Source: Mesorhizobium sp.
GTDB taxonomy: Bacteria > Pseudomonadota > Alphaproteobacteria > Rhizobiales > Rhizobiaceae
Assembly: GCA_004017275.1 (NCBI GenBank)
Contig: SAKE01000017.1
Coordinates: forward strand, 57,571 to 121,570
Direction of reading: 5' to 3'
Length of the DNA: 64,000 nucleotides
The notes under the pieces were generated by a model, which was not told the origin of the DNA, ran no database searches, and worked only from the letters and a program-made list of their open reading frames with translations. The position numbers were made by a program, and so were the translations under genes. This document shows, in pieces, positions 25,939 through 34,506 of the stretch (its first letter is position 1; each line of letters opens with the position of its first letter).

Positions 25939-26426
25939 TCGAGCAGCAATGTCCTGATGAGAACCTGTTTGGCGTGACCCTGGCTGCGGATCGCGGCGCG
26001 TTCTTCGAGATCGGCTTTCAGGTGCTGGTAGCCGCTGGCGCCCTCGATCTGGTGCATCTTCAAGGTGCGCACCAGAGCCAGCAGGTCTTGGTGGATGTCA
26101 TCCGACATTGCCTGTGGCTGCGGCCCATCATAGACGACGGACACCTCCATCCTGATCCAGCTATCGGCAGGCGAGGCGATGTTGGTGGTGATCGGCGCCA
26201 GTACGACGAGCATCGGTCCCACGGCTGGCTGTTCGGCCGGGGCCGGCTGCGTCTTGCCTTCGTTCTCGGGCGCCACCGGTACCGACGCAGGGGCATCGAC
26301 GCCCTTGAGATAGCCGCCGGACATCCAGCCCATGCCGATGGCGGCCGCCGTCACAACCAGCAGCATGGCGGCCTGGATGGCAAGGGATGGACCCTTGCGC
26401 GGCTGAACCTGTTCGACGTTTGCCAC
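25935..26426 (-). CDS. fliL: Flagellar basal body-associated protein FliL
   Basis: The 163 residues have a single membrane span at about 17-38 and a periplasmic FliL domain ending in RSQGHAKQVLIRTLLLE. FliL surrounds the stator and supports torque. I choose GTG 26426 (VANVEQVQPRKG): a GGGGGGAA site lies just upstream, and this starts the protein right after flgH ends at 26446. The longer open frame would overlap flgH by 130 bases. Confidence 0.9.
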   Translation of the reverse strand: MANVEQVQPRKGPSLAIQAAMLLVVTAAAIGMGWMSGGYLKGVDAPASVPVAPENEGKTQPAPAEQPAVGPMLVVLAPITTNIASPADSWIRMEVSVVYDGPQPQAMSDDIHQDLLALVRTLKMHQIEGASGYQHLKADLEERAAIRSQGHAKQVLIRTLLLE

Positions 26427-26445
26427 GGTGCTGTTCCCCCCAATC

Positions 26446-27153
26446 CTAGAACGGAAGAACCTGGTCCAGAATCTGCTGGCCGTAGGCAGGTTGCTGGACC
26501 TCGGTGATGCGGCCGCGTCCGCCATAGGAGATGCGCGCTTCGGCGATGCGTTCGTAGGGGATGGTGTTTTCGGCACCGATATCGGCCGGCCGCACGATGC
26601 CGGCGAGCGTCAGCACCCTGAGCTCGGCGTTGACGCGCACTTCCTGCGATCCCGTGATCATCAGATTGCCGTTCGGCAGGACATCGGTGACGATGGCGGC
26701 GACATTGAGCTCAAGCGTTTCCGAGCGCTTGATCTCGCCGTCGGCCGTCGTGTCCGTGGTGGAGCTGAGAGCGCCGGCGCCCTTGCCGGCGGTGCTCCAC
26801 TCGTCCCATTGCGCGCTGAGGTCGTAACCGAGCTTGCGGTTGGCGGTGCGGCTCCTGTCGTTCTGGTTCTTGAAGTTGGCCCGGTCGTTGATCCTGATCT
26901 TGACGGTCAGGATGTCGCCCTGGGACAGCGCCCGCGGGTCGGTGAACAGTCGGCTCTGGCGGTCGTCCCACAAGGAGAATTTTCGGGTCGGCGCCGGCGG
27001 CGTTTCCGGATAGCGATAGAGGGAAGAGGTGTTGCCGCCATCGATGCCGGAGCCGACCGGTGACAGGGCCGGCTCCCTGCCGACCTCCTTCAGGTTGGTT
27101 CCGCAACCGGACAGTGCGGTGACCGCGCACAGGACGAGCATTTTGCGGATCAT
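26446..27153 (-). CDS. flgH: L-ring lipoprotein FlgH
   Basis: The 235-residue lipoprotein has a lipobox LSGC with the modified Cys at residue 17. Family segments include SLWDDRQSRLFTDPRA, GDILTVKIRINDRANF and NGNLMITGSQEVRVN. FlgH forms the L ring in the outer membrane around the rod. The start overlaps the motE stop by four bases. Confidence 0.96.
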   Translation of the reverse strand: MIRKMLVLCAVTALSGCGTNLKEVGREPALSPVGSGIDGGNTSSLYRYPETPPAPTRKFSLWDDRQSRLFTDPRALSQGDILTVKIRINDRANFKNQNDRSRTANRKLGYDLSAQWDEWSTAGKGAGALSSTTDTTADGEIKRSETLELNVAAIVTDVLPNGNLMITGSQEVRVNAELRVLTLAGIVRPADIGAENTIPYERIAEARISYGGRGRITEVQQPAYGQQILDQVLPF

Positions 27154-27737
27154 GACGGGTCTACCCTTCGGGCTGCGCTGGCCATGATGCCGGTGAGCGT
27201 CGCCGCCGCCTTCTGGTCCATTTCGTTGAGGATGACGCCCGCCTTGCGTGAATCGAGCTTCATCAATATGGCCGCCGCCAGATCGGCGTTGACGATGGCC
27301 AGCCGCTCGGCAGCGGCGTCGGGTTTCATGCCGGCGTAGATCTGGACGACGCCGTCTTCGGCCCGGGCCAGGAAAACCTCGCGGCGCTTCAGCCAGGTCT
27401 CGTATTCGGCTTTCTTTGCGTCCAGAGCTTTCATGCGCTCGTCAATGCCAGCCTGGAGCTGCTTCAGTTCCTCCGCTTGCAAGACATAGCGGCGGTCGCG
27501 GGCGGCGTCGGCAATGTTGGAGCAGAAGCGTTCGATCTCGCTTTGGTCGGGTGCCTTCTCCCGCGTCAATTGCTGCGGCGCCACCGCGGCCGGTTCTCCC
27601 GGCAGGACCTGGCGGACCGTCTCCTCGCCGCGTGCGGTATCGCCGGCAAAGGGCAGGGCTGCGAGAATAGCGGTCGCGAGCAGGATTGCGGCGAAGCGGC
27701 GTCTTTCGTGGTGTGTGAAGGAGCGCGTCATCGGCAT
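27150..27737 (-). CDS. motE: MotC chaperone MotE
   Basis: The 195 residues carry a signal peptide (core FAAILLATAILAALPFAG), a central coiled coil (EELKQLQAGIDERMKALDAKKA) and a MgtE-N-like C-terminal segment (LAAAILMKLDSRKAGVILNEMD). In Sinorhizobium MotE is a periplasmic chaperone for MotC, encoded like here between flgI and flgH. A second in-frame ATG two codons later is an equally good start. Confidence 0.85.
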   Translation of the reverse strand: MPMTRSFTHHERRRFAAILLATAILAALPFAGDTARGEETVRQVLPGEPAAVAPQQLTREKAPDQSEIERFCSNIADAARDRRYVLQAEELKQLQAGIDERMKALDAKKAEYETWLKRREVFLARAEDGVVQIYAGMKPDAAAERLAIVNADLAAAILMKLDSRKAGVILNEMDQKAAATLTGIMASAARRVDPS

Positions 27738-27740
27738 CGC

Positions 27741-28982
27741 CTATTGCAGAACCAGGTCGGCCTGCAGGGCGCCGGCCGACTTGATGCCCTGCAGAATGGC
27801 AATGATGCCGTCCGGCTTGACGCCGAGACGGTTGAGGCCGGAAACGAGGGTCTGGAGATCGGGTCCGTCAAGCACGGCAACGCGGGCATCGGGCTGGCTG
27901 GCCTCGATGGCGGTGAACGGCTCGACGGCGGTTTCGCCCTTGGAGAAGGGCTCTGGCTGGACGACGCGCGGCGCTTCGGTGATGCGCACGGTCAGCGTGC
28001 CGTGGCTGATGGCGACCCGCGAGATCTTGACTTCGTTGCCGATGACGATAGTGCCGGTGCGCTCGTCGATGACGACACGGGCCGGCGTGTCGGATTCGAC
28101 CACCAGGTTCTCGATCTCGGCATAGAAGCGCGCCGCCGAAACAGCCTTTGGCCTTCTGATCTGCACGGTGCGGGAATCGCGCTCGGCCGCCACCCGCATG
28201 CCGAAGCGTTGGCTGGTATAGTCGTTGATGGCGTCGGCGATGCGGATGGCGGTCGAGAAATCGGGATTGCGCAATTGCAGCGTCAGCGTCGCCTGATCGT
28301 CGAACTCGGCCTGGACGGCACGCTCGACGATGGCGCCGTTCGGCACTCGGCCGGCGGTCGGAACGCCTTGCGTCAGCTGCTCGGCCTGTCCCTTGGCAGT
28401 GAAGCCCGAAACGATGACCGAACCCTGGCCGACGGCATAGATTTCGCCGTCCGCCGCCTTCAATGGCGTCATGATCAGCGTGCCGCCGGCGAGTGAGGTC
28501 GCGTCGCCCATCGAGGAGACGTCGATGTCGATGCGGGCGCCCGACTGCACGTAGGGCGGCATGTTGGCGGTGACGATGACGGCGGCGACGTTCTTGGCGC
28601 GCGCTCTGCCGCCTTCGGTGGCGATGCCGAGATTTTCGAGCATGGCGCGGATCGACTGTTCGGTGAATGGCGAGTTGCGCAGGCTGTCGCCAGATCCGGC
28701 AAGGCCGATGACCAGGCCGTAGCCGACCAACTGGTTATCGCGCGAACTCTGCAGTTGGGCGATGTCCTTGATGCGCGACGCGACCTGGCCCGGCGGCAGC
28801 GAACTTGGCCCGGTGGAAACCCGGAACATGCGGCTGGTGGTGGCCGGATCATATTCGGGATCGTTGTAGACACCGCCATTCTTGGCGGCGAGCTCGCGCT
28901 TGGCCTTCGGCGTCAGGCCGTCGGCCAGTGCCGGCTGCATGCCAAGCACGGCAGCCAGTATCAGGGAAAGGCTGCGTTTCAT
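27741..28982 (-). CDS. flgI: P-ring protein FlgI
   Basis: The 413 residues have a signal peptide (MKRSLSLILAAVLGMQPALA) and FlgI signatures: RIKDIAQLQSSRDNQLVGYG, GLAGSGDS, and PYVQSGARIDIDVSSMGDA. The P ring sits in the peptidoglycan layer and its assembly needs FlgA, encoded just upstream with overlapping ends. It is followed by motE after three bases. Confidence 0.96.
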   Translation of the reverse strand: MKRSLSLILAAVLGMQPALADGLTPKAKRELAAKNGGVYNDPEYDPATTSRMFRVSTGPSSLPPGQVASRIKDIAQLQSSRDNQLVGYGLVIGLAGSGDSLRNSPFTEQSIRAMLENLGIATEGGRARAKNVAAVIVTANMPPYVQSGARIDIDVSSMGDATSLAGGTLIMTPLKAADGEIYAVGQGSVIVSGFTAKGQAEQLTQGVPTAGRVPNGAIVERAVQAEFDDQATLTLQLRNPDFSTAIRIADAINDYTSQRFGMRVAAERDSRTVQIRRPKAVSAARFYAEIENLVVESDTPARVVIDERTGTIVIGNEVKISRVAISHGTLTVRITEAPRVVQPEPFSKGETAVEPFTAIEASQPDARVAVLDGPDLQTLVSGLNRLGVKPDGIIAILQGIKSAGALQADLVLQ

Positions 28983-29527
28983 GAGGCGCTGACCTGGATG
29001 GTTCCATCCGCCATCACCGTGCCGGACAGGATCTTGCCGCTGTCGATGTTGCGAACCTTGACCAGGTCGCCCGCGGCACCTGGCTGCAACGTCACGGCAG
29101 TCGCCGAGATCGTCAATCCGCCGGCGATGAAGAAGACCTGTACGGACGCGCCCTGTTCGACCAGCCAGGCCTCGCGGATGGCAGTGGAGGGGATGTAGCG
29201 GCCGGGCAGCAGCGTGCGCTTGGCGACCTTGCCGTCGAGGTCCTCGGTCCGTGTGACGACCCCGTCCGGCTTGTGCTTGCCGACGATGAGGGTCACCTGT
29301 TTCAGAGCCGCCAGATTGATGGTCTCGCCGGGATAGATAACCCGGCTGGGAATTAGCACCACCTCGCCGACAGCTTGATTGCTGGCGATCTGGGTGGCTG
29401 ACTGATCGGCCGATTGGGTTGTCGACTGGTTTGTCGATTCCTGGGCAAAAGCCGGCATGCCGCCGGCCACCAGCGCAAGGACGAGCGCGGTGCGGCGGAA
29501 TGCGGACAGGAGGCCGGGCGTCGACAT
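28979..29527 (-). CDS. flgA: P-ring assembly chaperone FlgA
   Basis: The 182 residues have a signal peptide (LVLALVAGGMPAFAQ), a Ser/Gln/Thr-rich linker with repeated STTQSADQS-like units, then an SAF/FlgA domain (SRVIYPGETINLAAL; REAWLVEQGASVQVFF; LVKVRNIDSGKILSGTV). It chaperones FlgI in the periplasm. The Gln/Ser linker is unusual but short. Confidence 0.92.
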   Translation of the reverse strand: MSTPGLLSAFRRTALVLALVAGGMPAFAQESTNQSTTQSADQSATQIASNQAVGEVVLIPSRVIYPGETINLAALKQVTLIVGKHKPDGVVTRTEDLDGKVAKRTLLPGRYIPSTAIREAWLVEQGASVQVFFIAGGLTISATAVTLQPGAAGDLVKVRNIDSGKILSGTVMADGTIQVSAS

Positions 29528-29533
29528 TATGCG

Positions 29534-30322
29534 TTACCGGATGTTCTTGGAGACGACGGAAGCCATGTCGTCGGCGGCCTGGATGACCTTGGAGTTCATC
29601 TCATAGGCGCGCTGCGCCGAGATCAGCTCGGTGATTTCCTTGACCGGGTCGACGTTGGAGGCTTCGAGATAGCCCTGCTGGATGGTGGCGAAACCGGGAT
29701 CGCCAGGCACGCCGACATTGGCCGGCCCCGAAGCCGTGGTTTCCTGGAACAGATTGTCGCCGAGCGGCGCCAGGCCCGCCTCGTTGGCGAAATTGGCGAT
29801 CTGAAGCTGGCCAAGGTTCTGCAGGTCGGTCTGGCCGTCGATGCGGGCGAAGACCTGTCCAGTCTTGTTGACGATGACCTCGACGGCATCGACGGGGACG
29901 TTGATTGCCGGAATGACGGCGGCGCCGTCGACCGTCACCAATTGGCCGGTGGCGTTGGTGTTGAGAGCACCGGCGCGGCTGTAGAGCGTGCCGCCGTCGG
30001 CACCCTCGATCTGGAACCAGCCCCTGCCGGTGAGCGCCAGGTCGAAACTGTTGCCGGTGCTGGTCAGTTCGCCCTGGGTGTGCACGTTGCGCACGGCCGT
30101 CGTCTTGACGCCGAGGCCGATGGAGACGCCCTCCGGCACCAGCGAGGCGTTCGAGCGGTTGGGCACACCCTGCGTGCGGTCGACCTGGTACAGCAGATCG
30201 GAGAATTCGGCGCGGGCGCGCTTGTAGCCGGTGGTGTTGATGTTGGCGATGTTGTTGGCAATGACTTCCAGGTTTGTCTGCTGGGCATTCATGCCGGTGG
30301 CGGCGATGGCGAGTGCTTTCAT
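29534..30322 (-). CDS. flgG: Distal rod protein FlgG
   Basis: The 262 residues match the usual FlgG length. The N-terminus (MKALAIAATGMNAQQTNLEV, NNIANINTTGYKRARAEFSD) and C-terminus (VKEITELISAQRAYEMNSKV) carry the rod/hook family motifs. It makes the distal rod. It lies 11 bases after fliE and 6 bases before flgA. Confidence 0.96.
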   Translation of the reverse strand: MKALAIAATGMNAQQTNLEVIANNIANINTTGYKRARAEFSDLLYQVDRTQGVPNRSNASLVPEGVSIGLGVKTTAVRNVHTQGELTSTGNSFDLALTGRGWFQIEGADGGTLYSRAGALNTNATGQLVTVDGAAVIPAINVPVDAVEVIVNKTGQVFARIDGQTDLQNLGQLQIANFANEAGLAPLGDNLFQETTASGPANVGVPGDPGFATIQQGYLEASNVDPVKEITELISAQRAYEMNSKVIQAADDMASVVSKNIR

Positions 30323-30333
30323 GGCGGAATTCC

Positions 30334-30660
30334 TCAGATGCCCATTCGACTGACTTCGAGATAGGCGGAAACCACCTTGTCGCGGATGGCGACGGCGGTC
30401 TGAAGTGCTTGCTGAGCGCTCATCACGGCATCGACCACCTGCCGGGTGTCGGCGTCGCCCTTGAGCGCCTGCATCGACACCTGCTCGGCGTTCTGCATGG
30501 TGTCGACGGTCTTGGAGGCTGCCTGGCTCAGCGCCTCAGCGAAGGAGGTGCCGACATTGCCGCCGGCCGAAGGTGTCGCGCCGCCCTGAAGCAGGCTTGT
30601 CACCGCGTCGTCGCCGCCGATCGACGACTTGAACTGAAGGGCTCCGATACCGCTGATCAT
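30334..30660 (-). CDS. fliE: Flagellar hook-basal body complex protein FliE
   Basis: The 108 residues carry the FliE C-terminal signature (VDAVMSAQQALQTAVAIRDK followed by VSAYLEVSRMGI) after a Gly/Ala-rich front. FliE joins the MS ring to the proximal rod and is an early export substrate. The start shares one base with the flgC stop. Confidence 0.94.
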   Translation of the reverse strand: MISGIGALQFKSSIGGDDAVTSLLQGGATPSAGGNVGTSFAEALSQAASKTVDTMQNAEQVSMQALKGDADTRQVVDAVMSAQQALQTAVAIRDKVVSAYLEVSRMGI

Positions 30661-31076
30661 TACTGGTTCCTCATCAGGTCGATGGTCATGGAAATCAGGT
30701 CGCGCGCCTGCTTGACGACCTGAAGGTTGGCCTCGTAGGAGCGATTGGCCTCGGTCATGTCGGCCATTTCGATCAGCACGTTGACGTTGGGCATCTTGAC
30801 GTAGCCCTTGTCGTCGGCGGCTTCGTTGCCGGGCTGGAATTCGACCGGAAAATCGCTGGGATCACGATCGATCGAGTTGACCTGAACCGTTGAGCTGCCA
30901 GAGGTCCGGTCAAGCTCGGAGACGAAGCTGATGGTCTTGCGGCGATAGGGGTCGGAACCGGGCGCGGTGCCGGTCGACTGGGCGTTGGCGAGGTTTTCGG
31001 AAACCACGCGCAGGCGCTCCGACTGGGCGCCGAGGCCGGATGCTGCGACTTTGAGGGCTGCGGTCAGCGCGTCCAT
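30660..31076 (-). CDS. flgC: Proximal rod protein FlgC
   Basis: The 138 residues begin MDALTAALKVAASGLGAQS with RVVSENLANAQST next and end with the helix NVLIEMADMTEANRSYEANL, typical of FlgC. The ATG at 31076 lies 2 bases past the flgB stop; the upstream part of this frame is flgB read out of phase. Confidence 0.95.
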   Translation of the reverse strand: MDALTAALKVAASGLGAQSERLRVVSENLANAQSTGTAPGSDPYRRKTISFVSELDRTSGSSTVQVNSIDRDPSDFPVEFQPGNEAADDKGYVKMPNVNVLIEMADMTEANRSYEANLQVVKQARDLISMTIDLMRNQ

Positions 31077-31078
31077 GG

Positions 31079-31459
31079 TCAGCTCTTCACCGCCATCATC
31101 ATCATCGAGTGGAACGCCTTGACGATCGCAGTGTTGAGCTCGAAGGAGCGGCGCACCTCGCCTGCCTTCATCAGCTGGTCTTCCAGCACGACCGAGTTCT
31201 TGGACGGCATGATGACGCCGTCGTCTTCCTGCGGCTTGATGGTGAAGCCGGCATTGGTCGCTGCATTGCCGAGATGGCCAGCCTGGGTGGCTTGCAGCGA
31301 TACGGCGGTGCGGTCGAGCACTTTTTCGAACGGCTCGACATCGTTTGCCGTGTAGCCCGGCGTGTTGGCGTTGGCGATGTTGCCGGCGACGGCGGACTGG
31401 CGCACGGCCAGCCACTGGGCTTGCTTAGCGGCGAGGTCGAAAAGGGAAACGGGCTCCAT
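31079..31459 (-). CDS. flgB: Proximal rod protein FlgB
   Basis: The 126 residues carry the FlgB motifs QWLAVRQSAVAGNIANANTP with GYTANDVEPFEK after it, and a C-terminal helix SFELNTAIVKAFHSMMM. It forms the rod base with FlgC, FlgF and FliE. An 84-base gap separates it from the membrane protein gene upstream. Confidence 0.95.
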   Translation of the reverse strand: MEPVSLFDLAAKQAQWLAVRQSAVAGNIANANTPGYTANDVEPFEKVLDRTAVSLQATQAGHLGNAATNAGFTIKPQEDDGVIMPSKNSVVLEDQLMKAGEVRRSFELNTAIVKAFHSMMMMAVKS

Positions 31460-31543
31460 GGGAATCTCCGAGCGGGTTCCCGAAGACTAGGCCGCCAGTC
31501 TTGCGCGGGCCTTGCGGACGGCCGGACGCCTGAGACCAAGTGT

Positions 31544-32383
31544 CTACCTGGAGAGTTCGATCACCCGGTTGGCGCTGGTGACCATGATCCATTTGCCGTT
31601 GCGCTGCTCGATGGAAGACACCTGGCTGGTATCAGGCAGTATGGAGCCACGCTGGACGATCCAGAGGCCAGTATCGTCTTCGATCATGGCGCGACCATTG
31701 GCAACATGAACCATGCGGAATTTCGCCGTGTCGGCGGGAAAAGGTTGCTCAGCGGGGGCCGACGGGGGATTGGCGTCGTCCTGCACGGTTCCCGTAGCGA
31801 GCAGATCGAGATTGGCTGCGGGAACGTCCTTCACCGTCAGCGGCGCGCTGCGTTCGGCGACCACGCCGCCGCCCGCCCGCCCTGAATTGGTGCCGGTGCC
31901 ACCGAACTTGATCGCCTGGACGCCGAACTGTTCCTGGTTGAAGAAGATGTACCAGGGAAATAGGGCACAGATCAGCCCGAGCGTGATGCCGAGTGCGGCG
32001 ATGACGAGATCGCTGCGTCGGCTGGACTTCTTTTCCAGTCTGGGAAACGGCGCCTTTGGCGGCTGCGGCCATTCGGTGCGCGGGAACAGTCCGTCGATTA
32101 GCGAGTCGCGGCTGGCCTGTGTCATCTCGGCAGCCTCTGTCCGGGGAGTCCTGGTCAGAACGGGTTCAACTGCCCGGGCCACAACAGGCTCGGCTTTGAC
32201 GGCCCGTGGCAGCGTTGGCTTTACGGCTCTGGCCAGAACGGCTTCGGCCTTGGCAGCTATGGCACGGGCAACCTTGGCCTTGGCAGATCGGGCTTCGTCA
32301 GCCCGGGCCTGCTCTGCGGCGTTTGCCTCGGCAATCATGTCGCGCAGGATGCGCTCGGTATATTCGCGTTCAGTCTCCGGCAT
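31544..32383 (-). CDS. Unnamed flagellar-cluster inner-membrane protein
   Basis: I do not recognise a named family. The 279 residues divide into a cytoplasmic, Ala/Arg/Val-rich helical region with repeated ARAVKP/PRAVKA/ARAVEP units (about 38-78), a Pro-rich stretch, one membrane span (about 125-148, ending FPWYIFF) and a periplasmic part whose last 70 residues look like a small beta domain (GRAMIEDDTGLWIVQRGS, KWIMVTSANRVIEL). The layout recalls single-span assembly-factor proteins of secretion systems. It overlaps the fliI end by 14 bases and precedes flgB, so a flagellar role is likely but unproven. Confidence 0.8.
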   Translation of the reverse strand: MPETEREYTERILRDMIAEANAAEQARADEARSAKAKVARAIAAKAEAVLARAVKPTLPRAVKAEPVVARAVEPVLTRTPRTEAAEMTQASRDSLIDGLFPRTEWPQPPKAPFPRLEKKSSRRSDLVIAALGITLGLICALFPWYIFFNQEQFGVQAIKFGGTGTNSGRAGGGVVAERSAPLTVKDVPAANLDLLATGTVQDDANPPSAPAEQPFPADTAKFRMVHVANGRAMIEDDTGLWIVQRGSILPDTSQVSSIEQRNGKWIMVTSANRVIELSR

Positions 32384-33773
32384 CGGCGTTCAGCTTGCTC
32401 TTGAGGTGGCGGGCGAGATCGGAGAACGGGTCGACCGACGGACGATCCTTCGGCGCTTGTGTCAGCGCCTCGTAGATCAGCGGCACCTGGCGCACGGCAA
32501 TATCAAGCTCGGCGTCCACGCCGCCCTGATAGGCACCCAGCAGGCGGATATCGCGCGTGTCCTCGAAGCGCGAGATCATCGATTTCAACCTTGTCACCAG
32601 CGCGCGCTGTTCGACGCTCCAGGCCTTGCCGGCTAGCCGCGATATGGACGACAGCGGATTGACGGGAGGGTAGCGGCCTTGTTCGGCGATCGTGCGGTCG
32701 AGCACAACATGGCCGTCGAGGATGCCACGCACGGAATCGGCGACCGGGTCGTTATGATCGTCGCCGTCGACCAGCACGGAAATGATGGCGGTGATGGAGC
32801 CTTTGCCTTCGGCGCCTGGCCCGGCTCGCTCCAACAGTTTGGGCAGTTCGGTGAACACGGAGGCCGGATAGCCGCGCGCGACCGGCGGTTCGCCGGTTCC
32901 CGTCGCCACCTCGCGCAGGGCGTGAGCGAAGCGGGTGATCGAATCCAGCACCAGCAAAACGCGATGCCCCTGGTCGCGGAAATGCTCGGCGACGCGCATG
33001 GCGGTGTCCGGCGCGCGCCGGCGCATCATCGCGCTCTCGTCGCTGGTGGCGACGACGGCGACGGTCTTGGCCATGCTGTCGCCGATCGTGTCCTCGAGGA
33101 ATTCGCGGACTTCGCGGCCGCGTTCGCCGACGAGCGCCACGACGACGGTGTCGAATGCGTCGGCGCCGGCGAGCATGGCGAGCAGCGTCGATTTGCCGAC
33201 GCCGGAGCCGGCGAAGACGCCGAGACGTTGGCCGAAGCAGAGCGGCGTGAAGATGTCGATGACCTTGACGCCAGTCATGAAGGCGGTGCCGACACGCTGC
33301 CGCGCCATGGCGCCTGGCGTCGTCTGGGCGGTGCTCGGCGCGTCGTCACCTCTGGCCAGTGGCGCGCCACCGTCTATCGCCCTGGTGAGCGCATCGATGG
33401 TGCGGCCGCGCCACGAGGCATGCGGCGCCACAGCGAGCGGACCGCGGCGGAACACGGCATCGCCGATGCCGGCATCGGCGCTGCGTTCGAAGGGTGCGAC
33501 GACGACCTCGTCGCGGCTGATCTTGACGATCTCGCCGCGGCGCGCACCGGCATGGCCGCGCTGCTCGACGATGTCGCCCAGTCTGGCGAAGTCGGAAAGG
33601 CCGTGCACCTTGTAGTGCGTGGGCGTGACTTCAACGACGCGGCCGCCGCGCTTGAGCAGCGCCTCGGTGTCGGCGAACCGTCGCCAGACCCGTTCCAACG
33701 CGGCAAGCCGGTCTTCCGGCGCCGGCTGGAGCTGTCTTTCAGGTGCGCGTAGGGATGGCTGGTCGAGCGACAT
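32370..33773 (-). CDS. fliI: Flagellum-specific export ATPase FliI
   Basis: The 467-residue F1-beta-like ATPase has a Walker A GSGVGKST (189-196), LVGERGREVREFLED (215-229), Walker B-type VLLVLDSITRFAHALRE, and the conserved YPPVNPLSSISRL. It drives export with FliH and FliJ. It is slightly longer than enteric FliI. It begins 3 bases after the flgF stop. Confidence 0.97.
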   Translation of the reverse strand: MSLDQPSLRAPERQLQPAPEDRLAALERVWRRFADTEALLKRGGRVVEVTPTHYKVHGLSDFARLGDIVEQRGHAGARRGEIVKISRDEVVVAPFERSADAGIGDAVFRRGPLAVAPHASWRGRTIDALTRAIDGGAPLARGDDAPSTAQTTPGAMARQRVGTAFMTGVKVIDIFTPLCFGQRLGVFAGSGVGKSTLLAMLAGADAFDTVVVALVGERGREVREFLEDTIGDSMAKTVAVVATSDESAMMRRRAPDTAMRVAEHFRDQGHRVLLVLDSITRFAHALREVATGTGEPPVARGYPASVFTELPKLLERAGPGAEGKGSITAIISVLVDGDDHNDPVADSVRGILDGHVVLDRTIAEQGRYPPVNPLSSISRLAGKAWSVEQRALVTRLKSMISRFEDTRDIRLLGAYQGGVDAELDIAVRQVPLIYEALTQAPKDRPSVDPFSDLARHLKSKLNADAGD

Positions 33774-33776
33774 GGA

Positions 33777-34499
33777 TTATTTCGAGCCGAGAGTCTTGAT
33801 CGCCTCGTCGGTGGAGGAGTCGGTCTGCCGCATCAGGGCGGCAGTGTTCTCGAAGGCGCGCTGGACCATGATCAGCCGGGTGATCTCCAGCACCGGATTG
33901 ACGTTGGATTCTTCGAGAAAACCCTGGGCGACGCCAATATCGGAGCGATCGGTAACGGGCTCCGGCGTGCGCGCCGGAACGATGCCGGAATTGCCGTAGC
34001 GGACGAAATTTTCGCCCGGATCGAAATTGTAGAGACCGATCGAGCCGACAAGCTGATCGTTCTGGCGCAGCGACCCGTCGGCCCCGGCCTTGGGCGGACC
34101 GTTGCGCGGATCGAGCTGGATCGGTGAGCCGCCGGCATCGAGCACCGGGTGGCCCTCGATCGACATCAGCTCGCCGTTCTCGTTCATCGAAAAGCGCCCG
34201 TCGCGGGTCATGACGGTGCCGACCGGCGTCTCGATGGCGAACCAGGCATCGCCCTGGATAGCAAAATCGAACGGATTTCCGGTCTCGCTCAAGGCACCGT
34301 GAGCGCCGGAAAGATAGGTCTTGCCTGGGGAGGCAAAAGATACCGATTTCTGCCCGGCGCCGGAGACCACGTCTTCGAACTTCACGCCGGTGGCGCGAAA
34401 GCCGATCGTCGAGGCGTTGGCGACATTGTCGGCGATCGTGTCCAGGCGGCGCTCGAGCGCGATCTGCGAGGAAAGGGCGACGTACAGGCTGTCCCGCAT
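33777..34499 (-). CDS. flgF: Proximal rod protein FlgF
   Basis: The 240 residues have the rod motif RRLDTIADNVANASTIGFRA at the N-side and NPVLEITRLIMVQRAFENTA at the C-side; FlgF and FlgG are close relatives, but the slightly shorter length, the MRDSLYVALSSQIAL start and the position before fliI fit FlgF. It lies 7 bases after the DUF1217 gene. Confidence 0.9.
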   Translation of the reverse strand: MRDSLYVALSSQIALERRLDTIADNVANASTIGFRATGVKFEDVVSGAGQKSVSFASPGKTYLSGAHGALSETGNPFDFAIQGDAWFAIETPVGTVMTRDGRFSMNENGELMSIEGHPVLDAGGSPIQLDPRNGPPKAGADGSLRQNDQLVGSIGLYNFDPGENFVRYGNSGIVPARTPEPVTDRSDIGVAQGFLEESNVNPVLEITRLIMVQRAFENTAALMRQTDSSTDEAIKTLGSK

Positions 34500-34506
34500 G
34501 ATGGTC

